A stretch of 64,000 nucleotides of DNA from Roseiarcus sp963798015 (GCA_963798015.1 CAWCSA010000018.1:94531-158530), one strand, 5' to 3'. Shown: positions 45,007 to 54,080, numbered from the stretch's first letter. The notes: generated by a model from the sequence alone, not told the origin. Numbers and translations are program-made.

Positions 45007-45870
45007 ATGTCCGCTGCGCCAATCCACGCCGATAATGTCGCGCAGGCCGACTATTGGAACGCGAGCGCCGGACAAAGATGGACCGACCATCAGGAACATC
45101 AGGATCAGGTTCTGCACCCGGTTTCCGACCGGCTGATCGCCGCAGCGGCTCCAAAGCCAGGCGATCGCGTGATCGATGTCGGCTGCGGCTGCGGCGCGAC
45201 GACGATCGAATTTGGAGCCCACGTCAGTCCTGGCGGCGAGGTCCTCGGGCTCGACATTTCGGAACCGATGCTGGCGCGGGCCCGCGAGCGCGCGCCGCAA
45301 GACCTGCCCGTCCGGTTCGAACGCGCCGACGCCACAGTCTACGATTTCGCGCCTGACGGCGCCGACCTCGTGGCCTCGCGGTTCGGAATCATGTTCTTCG
45401 CCGATCCGGCGCGCTCGTTCGCCAACCTGCGCAAGAGCCTCAAGCCTGGCGGCCGTCTCGTCTTCGCCTGCTGGCGCGAGGCCAAACAGAATCCCTGGCT
45501 GATCCTGCCGCTGCGCGAGGCGGGCAGGCACGCCCCTCCTCTGCCCGAGACGGACCCCGAGGCGCCGGGCCCCTTCGCTTTCGCCAGCGAGGCGCGGGTG
45601 CGGCGGATCCTGAGCGAGGCGGGCTTCGCCAACATCGAGCTGGCGCCTCAGGATCTCGAGCTCGACATCGCCGCCGGCCGCGGGCTCGAGACGGCGGTGA
45701 GGGCCGCGATGACGATCGGGCCAACAAGCCGGATTCTCGACGGCCAGAGCGAAGCCATTCGCGCCGCCGCGACGGCGGACATTCGCAAGGCCCTGGCGGC
45801 GCAAGCGCGCGGAGACAGCGTCCCGCTTGCCGCGGCGATCTGGATCGTCACGGCGACCAATCCGGCCTGA
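45007..45870 (+). CDS. Class I SAM-dependent methyltransferase
   Basis: A 287-residue enzyme of the UbiE/Methyltransf_11 type. Motif I is 'VIDVGCGCGATTIEFG' (about residues 55-70), followed by an acidic loop 'VLGLDISEPML', 'RFERADATVYDF' and motif 'LKPGGRLVFACWRE'. The substrate is unknown. ATG 45007 follows CAGGAAAG. It lies 72 bp after the SbmA-like gene on the same strand and may share its transcript. Confidence 0.88.
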   Translation: MSAAPIHADNVAQADYWNASAGQRWTDHQEHQDQVLHPVSDRLIAAAAPKPGDRVIDVGCGCGATTIEFGAHVSPGGEVLGLDISEPMLARARERAPQDLPVRFERADATVYDFAPDGADLVASRFGIMFFADPARSFANLRKSLKPGGRLVFACWREAKQNPWLILPLREAGRHAPPLPETDPEAPGPFAFASEARVRRILSEAGFANIELAPQDLELDIAAGRGLETAVRAAMTIGPTSRILDGQSEAIRAAATADIRKALAAQARGDSVPLAAAIWIVTATNPA

Positions 45871-46244
45871 TCGCGGCGTGCAGTTTTGACATCCTGCAGA
45901 TTGCGAAAGGGTCCGAGGATTTAACTTTTCAGATCGGATGAATGGATGCCGCCGGTCCCAGGATTGAGAGAAGACGCTTCCACCGCTAGAGGTCCGAGGA
46001 CTGATCGAACCTCCGATTCGTCTCAGACGAGACGCAACAATTGAGCCGTTTTTTCACACTGACAGCAGCAATGGCGTGGCGGTCGTCCTCGCGCTTGCCG
46101 GCCTCTCTGGGACGCCTGGCGTCTTGTTGCGGCTGGCTGTCGCGTTGCACGCGGCGATGGCCATCTGGGGCGTGTTCATTGCCCGGTCGTCTTCGGCCTG
46201 ACGATCCGCGACATTGAATCACTGCGACGATCGTCGCTTCGTTC
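45871..46244. other. Intergenic region with a possible gene remnant
   Basis: A plus-strand open frame from about 45972 to a stop at 46199-46201 reads through a hydrophobic, membrane-like stretch (GVAVVLALAGLSGTPGVLLRL and on) but has no acceptable start codon or ribosome site. It may be the end of a decayed membrane protein gene. Nothing else is recognised. Confidence 0.35.
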
Positions 46245-46931
46245 TCAACCGCCCTGCCCGCGCAAGAACGCCCGCATCAGGAAGCGCGCCTGTTCAGGCC
46301 CGTAGGCATGTTCCGCGCCGACCGGGCAGGCGCGCCGCGCCCGGCAGCCGAAGTCCATACAATCCGCGCCGGCTGCGCTTCGAAGGTGATCCGCGCAAGC
46401 CGCGACGTCATAGCCCGTGCTTGAAAATGCCCCCACGGGGCACGAATTCAGACACCAGCGACCCGAACACGTTAGGCATGGGCTCGGGACCGGCGCCGGC
46501 TTGGCGACGGCGAGCTCGTCGCTGAGCCCAAGCGCGCCGCGATAGGAATGCCACAGGCCATAATACGTGTGCATTAATAGGCCAATTGGTGAGGAATCCC
46601 CCGGTTCTGCACGCTGCGCCCATTGCTGGAACGGCAAAAAAGGAGGTCCGCTAAACGGAAACAGCGCCTTGCCGCCGAGCTCGCGGGCCAGACTTTCGAT
46701 CAGCCGCCGGCTCCAACGGTCGAGCGGGTCGGAAAGCCCATCGTGCGCCTCGGGACTCGCCGCGAACGCATCCCAGCCATCGTGGCCGACCATGCCGGCG
46801 AGCACGATTGTACGAATGCCGCCGAGTTCGCCAGCCTGCTCGCTATCGTCGAGCCGAAGCGCGCCGCGCACCTTAAGCCCCGTTCGCTCGACCGCGGCGG
46901 AAAGGCGCGCCCAATCGCCGCGCGCGCTCAT
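46245..46931 (-). CDS. 4Fe-4S cluster protein coupled to a MocR regulator
   Basis: A 228-residue cytoplasmic protein. The N-terminal two thirds have no recognised domain (conserved-looking 'LAGMVGHDGWDAFAAS', 'GGKALFPFSGPPFLPFQQW'). The C-terminus is a ferredoxin-like segment with CLTCSGRWCLNSCP and a second set of Cys residues (C..H...C.DFGC....ACP), enough for two clusters. This resembles the QueG-type ferredoxin module without the reductase half. ATG 46931 overlaps the stop of the MocR gene by one base (TGATG), so it is translated after it. Redox or sensing function is possible; nothing fixes it. Confidence 0.75.
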   Translation of the reverse strand: MSARGDWARLSAAVERTGLKVRGALRLDDSEQAGELGGIRTIVLAGMVGHDGWDAFAASPEAHDGLSDPLDRWSRRLIESLARELGGKALFPFSGPPFLPFQQWAQRAEPGDSSPIGLLMHTYYGLWHSYRGALGLSDELAVAKPAPVPSPCLTCSGRWCLNSCPVGAFSSTGYDVAACADHLRSAAGADCMDFGCRARRACPVGAEHAYGPEQARFLMRAFLRGQGG

Positions 46932-48352
46932 CAGGCGTGGATGGGGCGCACGGCGTGCCTGGCTCGCAGGCGCTCCAGGGCTGACAGCGCCTCGCGCTCC
47001 TGACACACCGCAACATTGAAGCGCATCCACGGCGACCGTTCGAGATGGGGGCGAAAGACGGAGCCTGGCGCCAGAAGAATGTGATCGGCGCGCGCGGATT
47101 GAGCCAGCGCGAGCGAATCGTCAATCTCCGGAAGCCGCGCCCAAACGAACATCCCCTCCGCCGGCTCGATGAAAGTTTCGAGGCCGATCCGGTTGAAGCC
47201 TCGCGCAACCTCGATACGCGCTTCGCCCAGCCTTTCGTGCAGGCGGGCGAGATACTTTCGATAATGGCCATCGACCAGCATCATGTAGACGAGTTGCTCG
47301 GCGAGTTGCGACGACGTGATGCTGGTCAGCATCTTGATGTCGGCAAACTCCTGCATCAGGCGCGCAGACGTTGCGATGAATCCGACCCGCAAGCTGCCCG
47401 AAAGCGTTTTCGAAAAGCTGCGCACGTAGACGACGCGCGACAACTGATCGAGACCCGCGAGCCGCGCTGTGGGCTTCACCTGGAGATCGCTGAAGATGTC
47501 ATCCTCGATGATGGTGAAATCGCGCCTGTCCGCGATCTGCAGCAATCGGAACGCCTTGTGCGGACTGATGTCGGCGCCGGTCGGATTCTGCATCGCCGAT
47601 TGCGTGAAGTAGAGTTTCGGCCGATGCGCCGCCGCCAGGTCGTCGAGAACCGAAAGGTCCGGTCCGTCGCGATCACGCGGAACTGCGAGCATCTGCGCGC
47701 CATGCAATCTCAGACTGCCGTACAAATTATAGTAGCCGGGATCGTCGACCAGAACTGTGTCGCCCGGCTTCAGGAAGTATCGGATCACGAGGTCAAGGGC
47801 CTGACTTGCCCCATGCGTCAGGAGGATTTGCCCAGCATCCGCAGCGATGCCCAGGGACGCCAGCATGCGGGAAAGCTGCTCGCGAAGCGGCAGATAGCCG
47901 AACGGATTGCCGTATTCGAGATGATGCGCCCCGTTCTTCCGCGCGAGCGCGCTGAGAGTTTGCCGGATTCCCGCCTCATCGAGCCACGCTCGCGGCAGCC
48001 AGGGACCGCCGACGAGCAAGGTGTTTTCGTCGGGCTCCAGGAGCTGGCGTATCAGCCAGACCAGCTGCTCGTTGCGCTTGTGGTCCTCCGCACGCGCTGT
48101 CGAGATTGAAGCAGGCGCGGCGGCATAGAATCCCGCGCCACGGCGCGAATCCAAATATCCGAGCGCCACCAGGCGGTCATAAGCCTCGACCACCGTGAAT
48201 CGGCTCACGCCGAGCGTCTCGGCGCAATTGCGGATCGATGGCAATCTCACGCCGGGGAGAAGCTGGCGCTCGTCGATCTGGCGCTTCACGCCAGCGACAA
48301 TCTGGTCCGTCAGCGGCTCCTTCGTGTGCTGACGCACGTCGAGCGACAGCAT
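46931..48352 (-). CDS. MocR/PdxR-family regulator (GntR HTH plus aminotransferase-like domain)
   Basis: A 473-residue PLP-dependent regulator. The winged helix lies at about residues 8-75 (EPLTDQIVAGVKRQIDERQLLPG...SRFTVVEAYDRLVALGYLDSRRGAGFY). From about 105 a fold-type I aminotransferase domain follows, with the PLP-Asp region 'DVLVDDPGYYNLYG'-like, 'IIEDDIFSDL' and the PLP-Lys in 'VRSFSKTLSGSLRVGF'. ATG 48352 follows GAAGGGAG. It is divergent from the tautomerase gene and is followed by the 4Fe-4S gene. Confidence 0.9.
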   Translation of the reverse strand: MLSLDVRQHTKEPLTDQIVAGVKRQIDERQLLPGVRLPSIRNCAETLGVSRFTVVEAYDRLVALGYLDSRRGAGFYAAAPASISTARAEDHKRNEQLVWLIRQLLEPDENTLLVGGPWLPRAWLDEAGIRQTLSALARKNGAHHLEYGNPFGYLPLREQLSRMLASLGIAADAGQILLTHGASQALDLVIRYFLKPGDTVLVDDPGYYNLYGSLRLHGAQMLAVPRDRDGPDLSVLDDLAAAHRPKLYFTQSAMQNPTGADISPHKAFRLLQIADRRDFTIIEDDIFSDLQVKPTARLAGLDQLSRVVYVRSFSKTLSGSLRVGFIATSARLMQEFADIKMLTSITSSQLAEQLVYMMLVDGHYRKYLARLHERLGEARIEVARGFNRIGLETFIEPAEGMFVWARLPEIDDSLALAQSARADHILLAPGSVFRPHLERSPWMRFNVAVCQEREALSALERLRARHAVRPIHA

Positions 48353-48436
48353 AGAGACTCCCTTCTTCATCAACTGGCCCGGTCAAGGTGCCGGTACAGT
48401 CACGTCGAACGACGAGCAGACTGTCTATTTTGCTTC

Positions 48437-48452
48437 TGCCGAGTGTTCGGCA
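48437..48452. promoter_or_regulatory. Palindrome in the MocR/tautomerase divergent region
   Basis: TGCCGA-GTGT-TCGGCA, a perfect 6-bp inverted repeat with a 4-bp spacer, lies between the divergent starts. It could be an operator for the MocR protein or another dimeric regulator. Assigned on symmetry and position only. Confidence 0.35.
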
Positions 48453-48540
48453 CGATGACCATCGCGTCAAGTGCTTTGACTGTCGACGCTGGCGCCGAAA
48501 GGCGTTCGCTTTTTTCATCGATTAACTAAGGAGCATTTCC

Positions 48541-48765
48541 ATGCCGCTTATTCAGGTTCGCGTTATCAAGGACGTTTTCACCAGGGAGCAGAAGGGTCAG
48601 ATCATCAACAAGCTCACTGACGCGATGGTGTCGATCGAAGGCGAGGCCATGCGCGGCGTGACCTGGTGCATGGTCGAAGAGGTCGAAAGCGGCGATTGGG
48701 GAATCGCCGGAAAGCCGCTCACGACTGCCGACGTTCAGGCTCTGGCGCGCGGCAAAGCGGCCTGA
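48541..48765 (+). CDS. 4-oxalocrotonate tautomerase-family protein
   Basis: A 74-residue subunit of the 4-OT superfamily. Pro1, the catalytic base once Met is removed, is present (MPLIQVRVI), and the helix 'TREQKGQIINKLTDAMVSIEG' follows. The C-terminal 'GDWGIAGKPLTTADV' is typical. AAGGAGCATTTCC provides a good ribosome site. Such small enzymes form hexamers or dimers of trimers and interconvert keto-enol acids or act promiscuously. Substrate unknown. Confidence 0.87.
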   Translation: MPLIQVRVIKDVFTREQKGQIINKLTDAMVSIEGEAMRGVTWCMVEEVESGDWGIAGKPLTTADVQALARGKAA

Positions 48766-48907
48766 CGGCGAGAACGCCACAAGAGGCATGAGGCGGCGGC
48801 GAGAACCGAGCGCACGTCGCCTCATGCGACGCTTGCGTTGCGACCAGGCGCGGCGCACATCGAAGGCGGAGCCGCCGCGCCGTGCCGAGCGGCGCCGCGG
48901 AGCTTCA

Positions 48908-49699
48908 ATGTCGGACGCCGCCTATGTCGAACTCAGTGGGAACACTTTTCGAGCCAGTGACCTGACCCGCGGCCCTTGGCATCCCGACCATCAGCACGCC
49001 GGGCCGCCTTCGGCGCTGATCTGTCGCGCGATCGAACGCGCGGCCGCGAAAGAGGGATTGACCCATCTCGGACGGCTGACTGTCAACCTCATGCGGCCCG
49101 CGCCCATCGGCGAATGTCTCGTCGAGGTCGCGCCGGACTACGTCGGCCGCAACGCCGGCCACTTTTCGGGTCGCTTGACGGCCCAGGACAAAGACGTCGC
49201 GCGTTTCACGGCGCTCATGCAGCGCGAGGAGGATTCGCGCGTTCCGGACGGAACTCCAGGCCATCCGCCGCCTCAGGCGCCAAAGCCTCCCGACGAATGC
49301 CCGGTCGTCAAGATCCCGATGGCGGAATTGAGGACGGGTTACGGCCAGTTGGTCGAAAACCGGCTTGCCGCGGGTCGATTCTTCAACGGACCCTGCGCCG
49401 CCTGGTTTCGCATGACCCATCCGCTCATCCAGGGCGAGCAACCCAGCCCCTATCAGCGCGTGGCCGTCGCCGGAGATTCAGGCAACGGAGTGAGCGCCTC
49501 GCTGGACTTCACAAAATATGTGTTCATCAATTGCGATCTCACCATCAACCTCTTCCGCCGACCGGAGGGCGAATGGATTTGCCTCGAGGCGCGCAGCCTG
49601 TTCGGCGGCAACGGCTGCGGACTGGCCGAGTCCGCTCTCTATGACGAGCGGGGCCTGATCGGCCGCGCGACGCAGAGCCTCGCGATCAGGCTGCGGTAG
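48908..49699 (+). CDS. Acyl-CoA thioesterase-like (double hotdog) protein
   Basis: A 263-residue protein of the TesB-like/4HBT_3 type. The N-terminal hotdog half contains 'RGPWHPDHQHAGPPSALICRAIERA' and 'RLTVNLMRPAPIG'. The C-terminal half contains 'KYVFINCDLTINLFRRPEGEWICLEARSLFGGNGCGLAESALYDERGLIGRATQSLAIR', the usual ending. It probably hydrolyses an acyl-CoA. It follows the tautomerase by 142 bp on the same strand. Confidence 0.82.
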   Translation: MSDAAYVELSGNTFRASDLTRGPWHPDHQHAGPPSALICRAIERAAAKEGLTHLGRLTVNLMRPAPIGECLVEVAPDYVGRNAGHFSGRLTAQDKDVARFTALMQREEDSRVPDGTPGHPPPQAPKPPDECPVVKIPMAELRTGYGQLVENRLAAGRFFNGPCAAWFRMTHPLIQGEQPSPYQRVAVAGDSGNGVSASLDFTKYVFINCDLTINLFRRPEGEWICLEARSLFGGNGCGLAESALYDERGLIGRATQSLAIRLR

Positions 49700-49752
49700 G
49701 CTTGGCTAGTCGACGGTGTTGGATGCACATTTGGCCGGCGGAGAGTGCAGCG

Positions 49753-50439
49753 ATGTGTAGTGATAAATTTCCTCGGCTCTTTGAACTTAGTGATTTGTTG
49801 CCAAGACCTGCACCGGCGGATCTCGCTCTTCCAGCGCTTAACCAAACGCTTTTGAAGCCCGGTAAGCGCGAGTATTCTGAGAAGAGAGAGGTTGACTTGC
49901 AGGGACTGGACGAGGCCGCGTGGGCTGCGATTAAAGAAAAGCTCAAGCATTGGCCGAAAGTCCGAACGCACGAACACCGCGCGCTCGAACCGCTATATGA
50001 GATTCTAAATGAGGCTAAGGGCTACAATTACCTGAAACGGATCGGCTGCTCAAATATCCGATTTGTCAGTGTGTCTGCCCGTCAAATCGGAAAAACTCCG
50101 GATTTGGCTGCGGAACATGGAGGCCAACAAGTCCTTTGCGATGTGAAGACCATTAATCGGTCCGACAACGAGGTCGAGCGCATTCGTACTGGCGGCGTAG
50201 CTACGAGCCCCGAGAGGGTGCCGGACGAGCTAGTTACCAAAATTCGCAAAACAGCAGAGTCGGCCCGAGCTCAAATAACTTGTTACGCCCCGGGCGGCAC
50301 GGCGCAAAGGATTGCATATTTTGTCGTGAGCTACGACGAGCAAGATTACAGCACCCTATATCAGGCGCAGCTTAAGCACGAGTTTTCAACGAACCCGGTG
50401 AAAGCTATTCAGGTCATTATTACTGATCATTGGGAATAA
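49753..50439 (+). CDS. Hypothetical protein with a PD-(D/E)XK nuclease-like motif, lower GC
   Basis: A 228-residue protein not assigned to any family. Base composition is visibly more AT-rich than its neighbours, with codons such as aaa, att and gat frequent. The central segment reads P116-D117 followed after 12 residues by D130-V-K132 (KTPDLAAEHGGQQ, then LCDVKT), the spacing of a PD-(D/E)XK nuclease active site. The helix 'EHRALEPLYEILNEAKGYNYLKRIGC' precedes it, as in several nuclease-like folds. ATG 49753 has GGAGAG upstream. It could be a DNA-processing enzyme on a small acquired segment; this is inference from the motif. Confidence 0.6.
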   Translation: MCSDKFPRLFELSDLLPRPAPADLALPALNQTLLKPGKREYSEKREVDLQGLDEAAWAAIKEKLKHWPKVRTHEHRALEPLYEILNEAKGYNYLKRIGCSNIRFVSVSARQIGKTPDLAAEHGGQQVLCDVKTINRSDNEVERIRTGGVATSPERVPDELVTKIRKTAESARAQITCYAPGGTAQRIAYFVVSYDEQDYSTLYQAQLKHEFSTNPVKAIQVIITDHWE

Positions 50440-50517
50440 AGCGCGAGCCGCCGGCTCTCTCGGTCCGGTTGCGATCGCCCCAAGACCGGCCGGGTTCATG
50501 AAGCCACAAGACCAGCG

Positions 50518-50682
50518 TCACGAAGAGCGCGAAAGCAGGTCCTGGCGCATGTCGCCAAGGTCGCCTTCCCAACCCAATCCTTTGAGCACCTTTAGCGCTC
50601 GAGCCTGACTGCGCAACCGAACGACCACCCGCAAGCCCTCTTTCACCTTTGGTCGCTTCGTCCGGTGCCTAGAAAGTTTCAT
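50518..50682 (-). pseudogene. Truncated VapB-family (ribbon-helix-helix) antitoxin remnant
   Basis: A 54-residue frame whose body, 'KVKEGLRVVVRLRSQARALKVLKGLGWEGDLGDMRQD', follows the C-terminal pattern of type II VapB antitoxins (EGL..LV.L..Q...L..L.G...WEGDLDEMR.D). The N-terminal DNA-binding beta strand that should precede it is missing; upstream lies the end of pgk. No VapC-like PIN toxin follows in the 78 bp before the window's next gene. It is probably a relic of a lost toxin-antitoxin pair. Confidence 0.5.
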
Positions 50683-50725
50683 GGCTAAACCGCCGGCGCG
50701 CGGCCGATCGATGCGTCTGCGCATT

Positions 50726-51925
50726 CTACTTCGCCCTGAGCGCCTCGACCCCCGGCAGCGCCTTGCCTTCCATCCATTCCAGGAACGCGCCGCCCGCGGT
50801 CGAGACATAGGTAAAGTCGTCTGCGACCTTGGCCTCGTTGAGCGCGGCGACGGTGTCGCCGCCGCCGGCCACGGAGGTCAGCTTGCCTTGCTTGGTGAGG
50901 CGCGCCGCGGTCTTCGCGATCGCCATTGTGGCCTTGTCGAAGGGCGGCGTCTCGAACGCGCCGAACGGGCCGTTCCAGACCAGAGTCTTGATCTCGCCTA
51001 AAACCTTCTCGACCGCGGCGATCGACTTCGGGCCGATATCGAGGATCATCTCGTCCTCGGCAACACCGTCCACGTCGACCACGCGCGCCGGCGCGTGCGC
51101 CTTGAATTCCTTCGCGACATTCGCGTCGACCGGCAGCAGGATGCTGCACTTGGCCTTCTCGGCCGCGGCGATGATCGAGCGCGCCGTGTCGGCGAGGTCC
51201 TTCTCGCACAGCGATTTGCCGATTCCCTTGCCCTCAGCGAACAGGAAAGTGTTGGCCATGCCGCCGCCGATGATGAGGACGTCGACCTTGTTGACGAGAT
51301 TGCCGAGGAGCTCGAGCTTGGTCGAGACTTTGGCGCCGGCGACGATCGCGGCGACGGGGCGCTTCGGACTGCCGAGCGCGGCCTCCAGCGCCTCGAGCTC
51401 CTTCTGCATCGCCCGGCCCGCATGCGAGGGCAGCTTGTGGGCGAGCCCATGCGTCGTCGCATGCGCGCGGTGGGCGGCGGAGAAGGCGTCATTGACGTAG
51501 ACGTCGCCGAGCCTGGCGAGCTCGTCGACATGGGCCGGATCGTTCTTCTCCTCGCCCTTATGAAAGCGGGTGTTCTCGAGCAGCAGCACGTCGCCGTTCT
51601 TCATTTTGGCGATCGCGTCGTCGGCCGTCTTGCCGATGCAGTCGGTCGCGAAGGCGACCGGCCGCTTGATGATCTCGGCCACCGCGGCGGCGATGGGCTT
51701 CAACGAATTGGCCTCGTCCGGCCCGCCTTTTGGCCTACCAAAATGCGCAAGCAGAATGACCTTGCCGCCCTTGTCGGCGATTTCCGCGATCGTCGGCGCC
51801 ACGCGTTCGATGCGCGTCGCATCGGTCACCCGGCCGTTCTCCGTTGGTACGTTGAGATCGACACGCAGAAGCACGCGTTTTCCCGCGACATTGGCGTCAT
51901 CGAGCGTGCGGAAGGGTTTGCCCAT
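50726..51925 (-). CDS. pgk: Phosphoglycerate kinase
   Basis: A 399-residue glycolytic/gluconeogenic/Calvin-cycle kinase. Landmarks are 'KRVLLRVDLNVPTENG' (about residue 16), 'ILLAHFGRPKG', 'LLLENTRFHKGEEKNDP' and the nucleotide region 'VWNGPFGAFETPPFDKAT' with 'TSVAGGGDTVAALN'. ATG 51925 is the canonical start. It lies 159 bp after gap; a palindromic repeat fills the gap. Confidence 0.96.
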   Translation of the reverse strand: MGKPFRTLDDANVAGKRVLLRVDLNVPTENGRVTDATRIERVAPTIAEIADKGGKVILLAHFGRPKGGPDEANSLKPIAAAVAEIIKRPVAFATDCIGKTADDAIAKMKNGDVLLLENTRFHKGEEKNDPAHVDELARLGDVYVNDAFSAAHRAHATTHGLAHKLPSHAGRAMQKELEALEAALGSPKRPVAAIVAGAKVSTKLELLGNLVNKVDVLIIGGGMANTFLFAEGKGIGKSLCEKDLADTARSIIAAAEKAKCSILLPVDANVAKEFKAHAPARVVDVDGVAEDEMILDIGPKSIAAVEKVLGEIKTLVWNGPFGAFETPPFDKATMAIAKTAARLTKQGKLTSVAGGGDTVAALNEAKVADDFTYVSTAGGAFLEWMEGKALPGVEALRAK

Positions 51926-51979
51926 GTAAGCGCCTCTCAAGCTTTCGACAGCAACAAGGCCTTCCAGCTCATTGCCGTT

Positions 51980-52078
51980 CTGTCATGCCCGCGCCCGCAG
52001 GCATCCAGTCCTGCGGTCCCGTTAGAGCGAGGGCCTTCGCGGGGCGATTCTGGACCCCCGCTTTCGCGGGGGTGACAC
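51980..52078. repeat. Palindromic intergenic repeat between gap and pgk
   Basis: The block opens with TGTCATGCCCGCGCCCGCAG and ends with TGGACCCCCGCTTTCGCGGG followed by GGTGACA. The right hairpin has the stem CCCCCGC/GCGGGGG (52055-52072), and the ends are complementary (TGTCA/TGACA). This is a typical dispersed element. It may act as a transcript-stabilising or attenuating hairpin inside the gap-pgk unit. Confidence 0.6.
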
Positions 52079-52084
52079 CAACCG

Positions 52085-53098
52085 TCAGATCAGCTTCGCC
52101 ATCGCGACGGCCGTGTCGGCCATGCGGTTCGAGAAGCCCCATTCGTTGTCGTACCAGGAGAGCACGCGAACGAAATTGCCGTCGATCACCTTGGTCTGAT
52201 CGAGATGGAAGATCGACGAGCGATCGTCATGATTGAAGTCGCTCGAGACGTTGGGCTCGTCGGTATAGCCGAGGACGCCCTTGAGCGGACCGTTGCCGTC
52301 CGCGGTCGTCTTGATCGCGGTGTTGATCTCCTCCGCGCTGGTCTTGCGCTTGGCGACAAACTTGAAATCAACGACAGACACGTTCGGCGTCGGCACACGG
52401 ATCGACGAGCCGTCGAGCTTGCCCTTCAGCTCCGGCAGCACGAGGCCAACTGCTTTTGCAGCGCCGGTCGTGGTCGGGATCATCGACAAGGCGGCGCCAC
52501 GAGCCCGATAGAGATCCTTGTGCAGCGTATCGAGCGTCGGCTGATCGCCGGTGTAGGAATGGATCGTCGTCATGAACCCGTGCTCGATGCCGATCGCGTC
52601 GTTGAGCACCTTGACGACCGGCACAAGGCAATTGGTCGTGCAGGACGCGTTGGAGACGACGAGATGATCCTTGGTCAGCTTGTCGTCGTTGACGCCATAG
52701 ACGACCGTCAGGTCCGCGCCTTCCGCAGGCGCCGAGATGAGCACGCGCTTTGCGCCCGCCTTGAGATGGGCGGCGGCTTTCTCCCGCGCGGTGAAGATGC
52801 CGGTGCATTCGAGCGCAACGTCGACGCCGAGCGCCTTGTGCGGCAGCTCGGCTGGATCTTTGATCGCGGTCACCTTGATCTTATGGCCGTCGACCACCAT
52901 CGTGTCGCCCTCGACCTTGACTTCGTGCGGAAAGCGCCCGTGGATGCTGTCGTAGCGCAAGAGGTGCGCGTTGGTCTCCACCGGACCCAGATCGTTGATG
53001 GCGACGACCTCGATGTCCTTGCGGCCTGATTCCAGAATTCCGCGCAGCACCAGCCGCCCAATGCGGCCGAAGCCATTGATCGCTACCTTGGCAACCAT
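52085..53098 (-). CDS. gap: Glyceraldehyde-3-phosphate dehydrogenase, type I
   Basis: A 337-residue enzyme. The Rossmann motif is 'VAINGFGRIGRLVLR' at the N-terminus. The catalytic Cys is C153 in 'SNASCTTNCLVP', and the partner His is in 'IHSYTGDQPTLDTLH'. The closing 'WYDNEWGFSNRM' is typical. ATG 53098 is preferred over the upstream start at 53122. It lies between tkt and pgk on the same strand. Confidence 0.96.
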   Translation of the reverse strand: MVAKVAINGFGRIGRLVLRGILESGRKDIEVVAINDLGPVETNAHLLRYDSIHGRFPHEVKVEGDTMVVDGHKIKVTAIKDPAELPHKALGVDVALECTGIFTAREKAAAHLKAGAKRVLISAPAEGADLTVVYGVNDDKLTKDHLVVSNASCTTNCLVPVVKVLNDAIGIEHGFMTTIHSYTGDQPTLDTLHKDLYRARGAALSMIPTTTGAAKAVGLVLPELKGKLDGSSIRVPTPNVSVVDFKFVAKRKTSAEEINTAIKTTADGNGPLKGVLGYTDEPNVSSDFNHDDRSSIFHLDQTKVIDGNFVRVLSWYDNEWGFSNRMADTAVAMAKLI

Positions 53099-53264
53099 CG
53101 TCTCTTCTCCTGAAGCGCTCACGACAGGGCCGCCGACGCCTCGTAACTTAAAGCCACTGAAGCCGCGCTTATTGTCCGATCACCAGCCCGAAGTCTACAG
53201 GTTCGTCGGAGCGCACGGCACTTTGTTTGGCTGAACGCAGGCGCGTCCTGGCTTTTCAGACGGG

Positions 53265-54080
53265 CTAAACCGTTCCCCAAACCTGAACCATGCGCGGAAA
53301 AGCGGCCAGGGTTGAGGGGTCCTCGGCGAAAGCGTTTAACCGCTGGACGAGCGTGTCGATCTCCACCTCGGTCGCCAGCCCATAGCGCAAAAGCGACCCA
53401 CCAATGAGTTGCATGGTCACCGCAGTCATATGCTTGTGCGGTCCGGACGCGTAAACCAGCTGAAAGACCTTCCACTGCGCGGCGTGCAAGCCGGCCGCGA
53501 GGGCGAGAGCCGGCAATCGGCGGCCAAGATTGGCGTCGGCCCCGCCGCGGCGCACGGCTTCGGTGTAAAGCGCCTGGAATCGATCCTGCGCGGGATTGGG
53601 CGGATAGCAGAACGAGCCGGACATATCGATATCTTCAATCGCGATCCTGCCGCCCGGCGCGAGAAGCCGCTTGAGGCGTGCGAAGACGCGATCAGGTTCG
53701 CTCACATGCGAGAGCAGATACCGCGCGTGGATGAAGGAAAATGGGCCGCCGTCGAAGCTCGACGCGTCAGCCGTCACAAACTCGACGTTGCCCGCCTTCG
53801 CCTCTTTGGCGTCCGCACGCGCGAACTCAAGGACATGGGGATCGAAGTCGACCGCGGTAACGTGGCCTGTCGGCCCGACAATGCGGGCCATGTCGAGCGC
53901 GACATGACCGCCTCCGCAACCGGCGTCCAGGCACCGATCGCCGCTTTTGAGCCCGGCGCTGTCGAGAAGCTCGAGCGTCGTCGCCCGCATGGTGGCTGAA
54001 AGCAGGTCCAGCCGCTGCTTGCCCTCTTTCCCACCCGCGATAGCGTAGGAGCCCACGATCGTTTGGTCACGAGCCGACAT
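53265..54080 (-). CDS. Class I SAM-dependent methyltransferase
   Basis: A 271-residue enzyme. Motif I is 'CLDAGCGGGHVALDMA' (about residues 50-65), followed by 'VTAVDFDPHVLEFAR', 'VEFVTADASSF' and 'LLAPGGRIAIEDIDMSG'. Substrate unknown. It sits between tkt (59-bp gap) and gap on the same strand, interrupting the central-carbon block; its link to those genes, if any, is not evident. Confidence 0.87.
   Translation of the reverse strand: MSARDQTIVGSYAIAGGKEGKQRLDLLSATMRATTLELLDSAGLKSGDRCLDAGCGGGHVALDMARIVGPTGHVTAVDFDPHVLEFARADAKEAKAGNVEFVTADASSFDGGPFSFIHARYLLSHVSEPDRVFARLKRLLAPGGRIAIEDIDMSGSFCYPPNPAQDRFQALYTEAVRRGGADANLGRRLPALALAAGLHAAQWKVFQLVYASGPHKHMTAVTMQLIGGSLLRYGLATEVEIDTLVQRLNAFAEDPSTLAAFPRMVQVWGTV

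Noticed and set aside
45972..46201. Hydrophobic open frame upstream of the 4Fe-4S gene
   Set aside because: No acceptable start codon or ribosome site; kept only as a possible remnant.
50440..50682. Complete toxin-antitoxin operon
   Set aside because: Only a C-terminal VapB-like fragment is present; no PIN-domain toxin is encoded next to it.
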